Assembly: GCF_025685575.1 (NCBI RefSeq)
Contig: NZ_JAGSYD010000001.1
Span: 685,852-749,851, forward strand
DNA length: 64,000 nt
Source: Granulicella cerasi
GTDB taxonomy: Bacteria; Acidobacteriota; Terriglobia; Terriglobales; Acidobacteriaceae
Reading direction: 5' to 3'
A program made the position numbers and the translations under genes. This document shows positions 44,740-52,470 of this stretch, in pieces. Positions within the stretch are counted from its first letter, which is position 1; the number at the start of each line of letters is the position of its first letter. A model generated the notes under the pieces. That model saw only the letters and a list, made by a program, of their open reading frames with translations. It was not told where the DNA came from and searched no databases.

Positions 44740-45495
44740 GTGAACGACTGGATACCACTTCGGCTGCTGGAGTCAGCAAGCGCAACACCGCGACTGTTTT
44801 GTCTGCCGCACGCAGGTTCGGGCGCGGCGGGGTTCTTCCGCTGGCGGCGCATGGTCTCCGCGTGGAATGTGTGCCCGGTGCAGTTGCCGGGGCGCGATGC
44901 GCGCATGATGGAGCCTGCGATCACGGACGCGACGGCGTTGGTGGACGCGATGCATGCGGCGTTGAAGCCGCATCTGACGCAGCCGTATGCGCTCTTCGGG
45001 CACAGTATGGGCGCGTTGCTGGCGGCGTTGTGGGCGCAGAGGATCGAGCGGGAAGGTTTGCTGCAGCCGATGGCGCTGGTGCTATCGGGGCGTGGTGCGC
45101 CGAGCGAGCGGCCGGTGTTTCCGCTGCTTGAAACGATGAGCGACGAAGAGCTGTTGCACGCGCTCGATGCGCGCTTCGGCGGCGATAGCGCGACGACGCT
45201 GATGGCTGACCCGGAGCTGCGCGCGCATTATCTGCCTCTGCTGCGGGCGGACCTTGCGGTAGTCGACAGTGCGGATGTGACGCGGTTTGTCGAGCCTCTG
45301 CGGGTGTCGACGTATGTGCTGCGCGGAGCGGACGATCCTGCGGTGCCGTTGGCGAGCGCGGAGCGTTGGCGGCGGCACGGGGCGGGGGCGTTCCGGCTGC
45401 AGAGTTTTCCGGGAAATCACTTCTTTCACTTCAACGACAGCGAAGCTGCGGTGTTGAAGCTGCTGGAAGAGATTGCTACCGCTCCGTCCAGGTAA
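44740..45495 (+). CDS. Type II thioesterase (GrsT/RifR-like)
   Basis: This 251-residue protein has a GTG start. The alpha/beta hydrolase has the family pattern LFCLPHAGSGAAGFFRWR, VCPVQLPGRDARM, nucleophile S89 in FGHSMGALLAA, acid in LRGADDPAVP and His in FPGNHFFHF. Type II thioesterases unload mis-primed acyl groups from carrier proteins of NRPS/PKS systems. No such megasynthase lies inside the window, but a phosphopantetheinyl transferase gene is 3.7 kb away and a terminal thioesterase domain is at the right edge. Its last 20 bases overlap the end of the convergent glycoside hydrolase gene. Confidence 0.88.
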   Translation: MNDWIPLRLLESASATPRLFCLPHAGSGAAGFFRWRRMVSAWNVCPVQLPGRDARMMEPAITDATALVDAMHAALKPHLTQPYALFGHSMGALLAALWAQRIEREGLLQPMALVLSGRGAPSERPVFPLLETMSDEELLHALDARFGGDSATTLMADPELRAHYLPLLRADLAVVDSADVTRFVEPLRVSTYVLRGADDPAVPLASAERWRRHGAGAFRLQSFPGNHFFHFNDSEAAVLKLLEEIATAPSR

Positions 45496-47815
45496 GGACC
45501 GTCATGGAGAACGGCGGCAGCGAGCGTGTGGCGGCGTTCTTCTCGTTCGCGGTGCGGAGTTTCACTTGTTCGCCGTGCTCGTTGTTGTCCGTGATGCGCG
45601 CGGAGGTGAGCGTGGTGACGGTGACGCCCGCGGCGGTGGGGTTCATGGCGGCGATGTTCAGCGGCAGCGCTTGGGTGCGGCTCAGGTTGAAGAGGATGAG
45701 CGAACGCTTCGCGCCATCGGCGAAGGCGAAGCTTTGTAGCTGATGGATGTTGCCAGCGGCGATCTTGTCGTTGGTGCTTGCAGCTTGCGACCACGTCGGG
45801 TTCAGGCCGCTTGTCTGGACTGCGACCATGTTTGCCAGCAGCGCGTGGTTGACGGCTTCGAGTGCGAGGAAGGCAGGGCGGCGCGCGTTGGTGTTGCCGC
45901 CCATGTCGACGACGCCACCCCATAGCGGCGTGTTGCGCTTGGAGCCGCCGCTGCTGGTGAAGCCGTTGGAGAACTCGGGCAGCGCGAAGAAGCATTGGTC
46001 ACTGATGCCGAGTTCGCGCAGCATGAGCAGCATGTGGTCGGCCACGGCGAGTCCGCCGCCGAGCGAAGGCACGGTGGTGTCGATCGCGTCCTGCGTGATG
46101 TTGGCGCTACCGGTCGCTGTGCCGAGATTTACCTCGTAGACGCTGAGTTTCTTGCCTGCGGCGAACTTGTTCAGCGTGTCGCGCTGCTGGGCCATGAAGC
46201 CGTTGCTGTTCAACTCTTCGGGCTGCGCGAACATACTGCCGAAGATGGCTTCGCTGCTCGATGCATCGTTGAACTCGCTGAAGAGGTAGGGTGCAACGGC
46301 GAGCGAATCGGCCGCGCCGTTCAAGGCTTTCGCTTCCTGCTCGCTCCACCACGGCACGGCGAACCATGAGCCTGCGACGAGGTCGTAGTGTGCATCGTTG
46401 AAGCTCGGCGAGTGGCGCGCGGCATTGAAGACAGCGGCGGCGCGCTGGCCGTAGGCGGTGGGGTCGTGGATCGCCGCGCCGGCGAAGCTCATCACGTTCC
46501 ACTGCTCGTTGCCGAGCTCGAGATGGATGGTGGGGAAGACATCGCTCCACGGTCTGGCGTGGCCTGCGGCCGCGCGCATGGCGCCGTAATGCGTGGTTGT
46601 GGGGCCTGAGAGGTAGTCGATGAGGCCTTGCATCTCCCACGGCGAGAAGCCTGCGGGGAGCGAGATCCACGGCTCTGCGCCGACGGCTGCGGAGAGCTCC
46701 AGGACTTCGGGCACGCCGAGCGCGATGTCTTCGCTGCGCTGCGACTGCGTGCTGTAGCCGGTGCGACGGCGGGCGAACTGCGGGGCGAGGAGATCGTCGA
46801 GCGAGGCGCCGAAGTTTGCGCCGTTATCCATAAAGCGCAGGATGCCGGGCTTGTACTCGCGGAGCGCGGCGACGACTTCATCGCGGAAGGCTGTGGTGTT
46901 TCCAGCGCTGCGCGCGGGCGTGAGGCTCACGTCGTCCATCAGGATCGACGCGCTTTCGAGCAGGAACTGCAAGCGCACGGAGCCGATGGCGCCGGGCTTG
47001 TCGTTGGCGGCGATGCTGAGGCTGTACTCGTGCCACTGCGGGCTGAGCGTGACCTGCTTGTCGAGGAAGTTCTCCGCGCCGTGCTGCGTGTCGAGCCGCT
47101 GCAGGATGATGTGCAGCGGCTTGGCGCCGCTCAGGGACTTCGCTTTGAAGGTGAGCGTGTAGTTGCCGTGCAGGTGCACGAAGCTGTGGCCCTCAAGCGT
47201 GTCGAAGTAGGTGGTGAGTTCGGCGCTGCCGCAACCGCTGAGCGCGTTGAGGCGCAGTGTTTGATGGCCGATGGCGTTTGGTGGAAGGTCGGTGCGCTCG
47301 GCCTGGGCGTTGGCGCCGCACTGGAAGTTGGTCCACCAGCCTGCGGTGGGATCGCCGGGCTTGTCGGCGCGGACGAGCAGGAAGTCGTTGTCCCTGGGCT
47401 GGCGGTCGAGGGTGTTGAAGTTCAGCGTGTAGCCGAGCGGCGAGATGCCGGCGTGGCTTTCGGTGACGCGTGAGATCGCGCCTGCGGCGGGTCCGCTCAG
47501 CACCTGCGCCCACGCGCCGTCGAGGAAGCCATCGGGCCAGACGGTGTATTCGTTCTCGTCCGAGCAACTGGAGCGGCCGAAGTGCTTGCAACGCAGGACG
47601 GTTTGCCAGGTCTCGCCCTCGAAGCCGGGATTGCGCTGGATGAGGTTGCGCGCCATCTGGCCGGAGTCGTAGAAGGTCTGCCCGCTGAGGTTGATGCCGA
47701 AGCGTTTGACGCCGCGGTGCAGCACGCGCGGAGTGACGGTGACGGTCGTCTGCGCGGGAAGCGCTGCGACGGAGGCAAGAATCGCCGCGCAGGCGACGGC
47801 GTTACGCCATGACAT
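45476..47815 (-). CDS. Secreted clan-A-type glycoside hydrolase
   Basis: This 779-residue protein has a signal peptide (NAVACAAILASVAALPAQ). After an N-terminal sandwich and a CBM4/9-like domain (about 190-300; GNYTLTFKAKSLSG, ILMDDVSLTP) comes a (beta/alpha)8-type domain. Its HLELGNEQWN motif gives the likely acid/base E437, and SVYEVNLGTATG gives the likely nucleophile E561. This spacing and the GNE motif recall arabinofuranosidases of GH51 and related clan-A families, though I cannot name the family. A C-terminal sandwich follows. It lies directly downstream of the Wzy-like gene (14-base overlap) and so probably trims or releases the exopolysaccharide made by this locus. Confidence 0.75.
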   Translation of the reverse strand: MSWRNAVACAAILASVAALPAQTTVTVTPRVLHRGVKRFGINLSGQTFYDSGQMARNLIQRNPGFEGETWQTVLRCKHFGRSSCSDENEYTVWPDGFLDGAWAQVLSGPAAGAISRVTESHAGISPLGYTLNFNTLDRQPRDNDFLLVRADKPGDPTAGWWTNFQCGANAQAERTDLPPNAIGHQTLRLNALSGCGSAELTTYFDTLEGHSFVHLHGNYTLTFKAKSLSGAKPLHIILQRLDTQHGAENFLDKQVTLSPQWHEYSLSIAANDKPGAIGSVRLQFLLESASILMDDVSLTPARSAGNTTAFRDEVVAALREYKPGILRFMDNGANFGASLDDLLAPQFARRRTGYSTQSQRSEDIALGVPEVLELSAAVGAEPWISLPAGFSPWEMQGLIDYLSGPTTTHYGAMRAAAGHARPWSDVFPTIHLELGNEQWNVMSFAGAAIHDPTAYGQRAAAVFNAARHSPSFNDAHYDLVAGSWFAVPWWSEQEAKALNGAADSLAVAPYLFSEFNDASSSEAIFGSMFAQPEELNSNGFMAQQRDTLNKFAAGKKLSVYEVNLGTATGSANITQDAIDTTVPSLGGGLAVADHMLLMLRELGISDQCFFALPEFSNGFTSSGGSKRNTPLWGGVVDMGGNTNARRPAFLALEAVNHALLANMVAVQTSGLNPTWSQAASTNDKIAAGNIHQLQSFAFADGAKRSLILFNLSRTQALPLNIAAMNPTAAGVTVTTLTSARITDNNEHGEQVKLRTANEKNAATRSLPPFSMTVLTWTER

Positions 47816-49127
47816 TGTGGAACTCCAGCTTGGGCTGCTCAGGCTGCACGCGGTTCAGCACCTGCGACCATCCTGCGATGAGGAAGAAGAGCTCATAGGG
47901 CTGGTTGCCGAGAAACACTGTTCCCACGGTGAGCAATAACCCGGCATAGGTGCCGAAGAGTGAGAACGCGAAGAAGCGGTCCATGCGGTCTTTGGTGACG
48001 GCGGCTGCAGCGAAGAGGCGGATGAGCGCTTCCACGCCGAGCAGACACATGGAGGCGAGCCCAACCCATCCCTGCGTGAGCCAGATGAAGAGGTACTCGT
48101 TGTCGATGGACTCCTGCCCAGGCACGCGGCGGAAGGCCTGTCCCCAACCGAAGGGGCCGCCGGCGATCGCGGTGGGCTTGTAGTTGTCGAAGAGCAGGGC
48201 GCGATATTGCGCGGTCTGCGCTTCGGCGCTCGAGGGGTCTGCATTGACGAGATGTTGCTTGACCTGCACGTAGGTGAAACCAAGGATCGGCAGCGTGATG
48301 CCAAAGAACAGAACGCAGTTGCGCCAGATGTGTTTGCTTTTGCCGATGAAGGCGATGGGCAGCGCGAAGAGGCAGCCGAGCCACGGGCCGCGCGCCTGCG
48401 TGGTGAAGAGGAAGATCGCCAGCAGGATGAAGATGATCGTCTTCACGTTGAGCGGGTGGTTCGGGAACCAGGGAAACTTTTCGGGCCAGGGCTTTGCGTA
48501 GGAAACCCACACGGCCAGCATGATGCCGAAGAGGATGACCATGCCGGCAAGCTCGGACTGACCGTAAGGGCCGGAGACGCGGCCGAATCCCCAACGCAGC
48601 TGCGTCTTCCAGGCAAAGGATTCGTTCTGGAAGAAGCGTCCCCACACGAGCGTGAAGGGGTTGATGCTCATGCGGTACTCGTAGAGCGAGATGATGCCGC
48701 AGATGGTCATGAGCGTGACGATGCGTCGCGCGGTGGCGGCGCGGATGCCTGATTGCTCGATCAGCACCTTGCCGATCATGTAAGGGATGAGGCCTTCGCA
48801 GACGCCGTAGTAGAGGTTGAAGATGGCGGCGGTCGTGCGCTCGGCTTTGTATTCCGTAACGCAGGTGCTGAGAAGGAAAAGGCCGATCCAGATGTCGGAG
48901 GTGGTAAAGCGCCAGCGGCGCATGAGCGTGAGCACGATGGCGGCGCCGATAGGCAGCAGTGCCGACTGGCCGACCGTGATCGGCGGCAGCGCCGAAATCT
49001 TCCAGTAGTAATACGACGGGAAGAGCACGAAGAACGGCAGGAAGTAGCGCAGGAAGACGTGCGGAACGGAGTATCGGAAGAGAGCGAACGCGCAAATCAA
49101 GCACGGGATGAGGACGATGATTTGCAT
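47802..49127 (-). CDS. O-antigen ligase/polymerase-like membrane protein (Wzy)
   Basis: This 441-residue protein has about ten predicted membrane helices (IIVLIPCLICAFALFRYS, TIIFILLAIFLFTTQARGPW, LLTVGTVFLGNQPYELFFLI). A large periplasmic loop in the second half (KPTAIAGGPFGWGQAFRRVP, IDNEYLFIWLTQGWVGLASM) gives the Wzy_C pattern, including the conserved RGPW and DNEYL. It should polymerise undecaprenyl-linked repeat units at the periplasmic face, or ligate glycan to an acceptor. It is the first gene of a minus-strand pair with the secreted hydrolase. Confidence 0.85.
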   Translation of the reverse strand: MQIIVLIPCLICAFALFRYSVPHVFLRYFLPFFVLFPSYYYWKISALPPITVGQSALLPIGAAIVLTLMRRWRFTTSDIWIGLFLLSTCVTEYKAERTTAAIFNLYYGVCEGLIPYMIGKVLIEQSGIRAATARRIVTLMTICGIISLYEYRMSINPFTLVWGRFFQNESFAWKTQLRWGFGRVSGPYGQSELAGMVILFGIMLAVWVSYAKPWPEKFPWFPNHPLNVKTIIFILLAIFLFTTQARGPWLGCLFALPIAFIGKSKHIWRNCVLFFGITLPILGFTYVQVKQHLVNADPSSAEAQTAQYRALLFDNYKPTAIAGGPFGWGQAFRRVPGQESIDNEYLFIWLTQGWVGLASMCLLGVEALIRLFAAAAVTKDRMDRFFAFSLFGTYAGLLLTVGTVFLGNQPYELFFLIAGWSQVLNRVQPEQPKLEFHNVMA

Positions 49128-49238
49128 GGACGCGGCTCGCTTGCCTTCATGCTATCGTGCGAAGACGTTCCGGCAGACAAGGGTATCTTGCACGGCAACG
49201 TTACCTTGTGGTGATTGTGCGGGCGAAGAGGAGCGGAT

Positions 49239-49895
49239 GTGGCAGCCGAAGCGGCAGATCAGATCATCGTGGGCCTGATGCGAACGGCGCAGGCGACGCC
49301 CGCAGAATACGCCGCCGCGCTGGTCCTGCTGTCCTCTGAGGAACGCGATCGAGCTGCGAGGTTCCTGAGGGAGGAGCCGCGGCAGGAGTTTGTGTTTGCC
49401 CGGGCGCTGTTCCGGCGCATGGCATCGCAACGGCTGGGCATCGCTCCGCAGGCCGTAACGTTACGTTTCGGCGAGCGGGGCAAGCCGATGACCGAGGAGC
49501 TGGAGTTCAATCTGAGCCACACGCGAGGGCTGGTGGCCTGTGCGCTGGGGGGCAGGATTGCCGTGGGAATCGATATTGAGGCCGATTCTTCCCAGATAGA
49601 GGCGCTGGAACTGGCAGAGACGGCGTTCTCACCCTCGGACGTCGCCGAGTTGCGCAACCTGGCAGATCCGGTCGCCCAGCGATATTGGTTTTTGCAGCGT
49701 TGGACGGAGCGGGAGGCGGTAGCGAAGTGTCTGGGACAGGGAATCGCTGATCCTAGGGCCTTGCACGGGGATTGGAGCCAGGGGGTAACTCTTGAGAGTC
49801 TGTCAGTTGGCGATGGATACTTCGGCTCTCTTGCTTATTCGGCGCAGGCATGTTGTTCTGTGGTGGAGCAATGGTGGTTGCTCGGCGCACTTTGA
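49239..49895 (+). CDS. Sfp-type 4'-phosphopantetheinyl transferase
   Basis: This 218-residue protein starts at GTG, with GAAGAGGAG five bases upstream. Core motifs are present: RFLREEPRQEFVFARALFRR, EELEFNLSHTRGLVACAL, VGIDIEAD (Mg ligands) and RWTEREAVAKCLG. It transfers phosphopantetheine from CoA to carrier-protein serines, and Sfp-type enzymes usually serve secondary-metabolite synthases. It is divergent from the Wzy gene and lies in the polysaccharide locus together with two thioesterase genes, so a carrier-dependent synthase is expected nearby. Confidence 0.92.
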   Translation: MAAEAADQIIVGLMRTAQATPAEYAAALVLLSSEERDRAARFLREEPRQEFVFARALFRRMASQRLGIAPQAVTLRFGERGKPMTEELEFNLSHTRGLVACALGGRIAVGIDIEADSSQIEALELAETAFSPSDVAELRNLADPVAQRYWFLQRWTEREAVAKCLGQGIADPRALHGDWSQGVTLESLSVGDGYFGSLAYSAQACCSVVEQWWLLGAL

Positions 49896-50122
49896 TCAGA
49901 GCAATAGTAATTCCCTCTGGTTCCGACACGTTTACAGCAAACTGCTAGAACGAAAGTATCGCTCCTGTTTTTCTGATTGAGTATCGCCATTTGATGGGTC
50001 AGTGCTGGTTACCAAAGTGTGACTTCCGCTGGGCTCAAAGTGGAATGGGATGTGATGAGGATCAATGAAACGATTTAGCTGTCAATAGCAGCCAAATTGC
50101 TTCGGATCGTAGAGCTTTCCCC

Positions 50123-51286
50123 ATGACACGCAAAAATTCACGAGTCGTCTCGCTGTTCGGGCTCCCCATCTCCAACGTTTCGATGGAGCGCGCGGTGGCG
50201 AGCATTGAATCGCGCATTCGTTCTGGCGGCAGTTACCAGATCGCCACGGCGAACCTCGACTTCGTACGCAACGCCCGTCGCAACCCGGAGTTGCACCGCG
50301 TAATCTGCGAGTGCGCCATGGTGCTGCCTGACGGATTCCCGCTGGTCTGGGCCTCGCGCCTGATGAAGCGCCCGTTGCATGAGCGCGTCGCCGGGTCGGA
50401 CCTTACGGTCGAGCTGGCAAAGCTTTCTGCAGAGAAGGGCTACGGCATCTTCCTGCTCGGTTCCACGGATGAGAACGCGCAGGACTCCATGCGCGTTTTG
50501 AGCGAGCGTTTCCCCGGCGTGAACTTCGTCGGCCACTACGCTCCGCCGCCGCGTCCGCTGGACCAGATGGACAACACCGAGATCCTGCACCGCATTCATG
50601 CGGCGAACCCGCATATTCTGCTGGTTGCGTTCGGTAACCCGAAGCAGGAGTTCTGGATTCACCGCAATATGGACAAGCTCCGCGTACCGGTAGCGATCGG
50701 TATCGGTGGCACGCTGGAGATGGTGGCAGGCGCGAAGAAGCGTGCGCCGCGCTGGATCCAGGCCGTGAACCTCGAGTGGGCGTACCGCATGATGCAGGAG
50801 CCGATGCGCCTGATTCCGCGCTACTGGCACGATATCGTGGCGCTGGTGCGTTACCTGCCGCGTGAAGTGCTGGCCCAGCGTTTGCAGTGGAAGCGCGCAG
50901 AAGACGGTGCGATCCGCCTGGACACGCAGCGCGGACAGGTGACCGCCCATGTGCGTGGCGCGTTGACCGGCAGCCTTTGCCGTGAAGTGCGTGATCTGGT
51001 GACGGACGCGATTCGTCGCGGCGAAAACGTGACGGTGGACCTGGCGGAAGCGACGCAGTTGAACGCGGACGGCCTGGGCTGCTTGCTGGACGCACGTCGT
51101 ACGCTGCAGAACCGCGGCCTTGATTTCTACATCGTCAGCCCGAACGGTGCGGTGCGTCGCATTCTGGACGCTTCGGCGCTGCAGTCGATGCTGCACGATC
51201 AGACACACCCTCAGCGTTCGCCTGCTGTATCGGCGAAGGAGTTCCGCGAAGAGACCCTTCCGCAGGTCGATCGACTCTCCGCCTAG
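50123..51286 (+). CDS. WecB/TagA/CpsF glycosyltransferase (GT26) fused to a STAS domain
   Basis: This 387-residue protein has the GT26 domain at residues 7-245, with ATANLDFVRNAR, AMVLPDGFPLVWASR (catalytic D70 region), IFLLGSTDEN, LLVAFGNPKQEFWIH and IGGTLEMVAGAKKRAP. It transfers an N-acetylhexosamine-type sugar to a lipid-linked acceptor. Residues about 262-360 form a STAS-like domain (QVTAHVRGALTGSLCREVRD, VTVDLAEATQLNADGLGCLL, FYIVSPNGAVRRILDASALQ). The usual DSSG phospho-switch reads N314-A-D316-G, so Asp replaces the phosphorylatable Ser. GT26 proteins are normally single-domain, ~245 residues long. It opens the plus-strand export operon after a 227-base non-coding region. Confidence 0.9.
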   Translation: MTRKNSRVVSLFGLPISNVSMERAVASIESRIRSGGSYQIATANLDFVRNARRNPELHRVICECAMVLPDGFPLVWASRLMKRPLHERVAGSDLTVELAKLSAEKGYGIFLLGSTDENAQDSMRVLSERFPGVNFVGHYAPPPRPLDQMDNTEILHRIHAANPHILLVAFGNPKQEFWIHRNMDKLRVPVAIGIGGTLEMVAGAKKRAPRWIQAVNLEWAYRMMQEPMRLIPRYWHDIVALVRYLPREVLAQRLQWKRAEDGAIRLDTQRGQVTAHVRGALTGSLCREVRDLVTDAIRRGENVTVDLAEATQLNADGLGCLLDARRTLQNRGLDFYIVSPNGAVRRILDASALQSMLHDQTHPQRSPAVSAKEFREETLPQVDRLSA

Positions 51287-51402
51287 CAGAGGGCGGGCCA
51301 TTCGATGGCGCCGCTGCTTACTACTCTGATTCGCGCTCAACTTGATTCAAGCCACGGAAGTGTAAGAGCTTCTGTAGCCCAGCGCACCTACCATAGGCTT
51401 TG

Positions 51403-52470
51403 ATGAACCACCGGGCTGTCATCTTGGGTTGCAGGTTCCTTGCTTTGAGCATGGGAACCGTTGTGCTGGGCGGCGCGCTCTATGCGCAGCAGCCACAGCC
51501 GAGTGATCCTGCGCCTGCGACGCCCGCACCTGCGAGCCTCAGCGACATTCTGCAGTACGAAGCCCCTGCGAACCAGCCGTATCGGCTGGGCCGTGGAGAC
51601 GTCTTGAATGTCTTGGTGGAAGGTCGCCCTGAGCTGACGGGCCATCAGACGGTCGGCCCTGACGGCAGCATCAGTATGCCGCTCATCGGTTCGGTGCAGG
51701 TGGTTGATATGACGCGTGACGACGCCGCTCATGCGATTCACGATGCGCTGCTGAAGTACTACACCTTCCCGATCGTTACGGTGACGGTGGACGGCTATAA
51801 CTCCAATCGGGTGCTGCTGCTTGGTTCGATCTCGAGCCCCGGTATGCAGACCTTCGATCACACACCCACGTTGCTCGAAGTGCTGGCGCACGGCGGCGGC
51901 GTCACGCATAGCGGCTTGAACAGCCGAAGCGGCGGTGGTGGTAATGGCGGTGGTGGAGGCTACGGCGGAGGAAGCGGCGGTGGTGACTCTGATCCCATGC
52001 CCGATCGTGCGGTGATCTATCGCCACAACCAGACGGCGATCACGCTGGAAGTGCGTAAGCTGGTCGCTTCCGGCAGCCCGCTCGCGAACATCCGCCTGCA
52101 GCGCGACGACATTGTTTTTGTGCCGGCGCCGAATGATCGCTACGTCTCGGTACTTGGACAGGTGCAGCGTCCGGGGTCGCAGATGCTCGACCCGCACACG
52201 ACGCTGGCGCGTCTGCTTTCTGACGCTGGCGGCTTGATGCCGACCGCGGGCAAGAACCCGAGCATTCGGATCATCTCTGCGGCAAGCGGTAAGCAGCGCG
52301 AGATTCCGTTCAACAACCTGCTGAACCCGCGCACCTCGGAAGTGAAGCTCGAGGCGGGTGATGTGATCTTCGTGCCGGAGAGCGGCTTCAATTCGGTCGC
52401 TTACGTGCTCGAAAAACTTTCTCCGCTGATCAGCATCTTCTCCACCGCAGCACTGTTGAACCAACGATGA
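51403..52470 (+). CDS. Polysaccharide export protein (Wza-like)
   Basis: This 355-residue protein starts at ATG (MNHRAVILGC) and has a signal peptide (LALSMGTVVLGGALYAQ). There is no usable lipobox, unlike Wza. The Poly_export domain (YRLGRGDVLNVLVEGRPELT, VGPDGSISMPLIGSVQVVDM) is followed by SLBB-type domains (RVLLLGSISSPGMQTF, VSVLGQVQRPGSQMLDP). A Gly/Ser-rich insert (about residues 175-200; GGGGNGGGGGYGGGSGGG) interrupts the first SLBB. It forms the outer-membrane/periplasmic exit for the polymer. Its stop overlaps the start of the co-polymerase gene (ATGA). Confidence 0.92.
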   Translation: MNHRAVILGCRFLALSMGTVVLGGALYAQQPQPSDPAPATPAPASLSDILQYEAPANQPYRLGRGDVLNVLVEGRPELTGHQTVGPDGSISMPLIGSVQVVDMTRDDAAHAIHDALLKYYTFPIVTVTVDGYNSNRVLLLGSISSPGMQTFDHTPTLLEVLAHGGGVTHSGLNSRSGGGGNGGGGGYGGGSGGGDSDPMPDRAVIYRHNQTAITLEVRKLVASGSPLANIRLQRDDIVFVPAPNDRYVSVLGQVQRPGSQMLDPHTTLARLLSDAGGLMPTAGKNPSIRIISAASGKQREIPFNNLLNPRTSEVKLEAGDVIFVPESGFNSVAYVLEKLSPLISIFSTAALLNQR

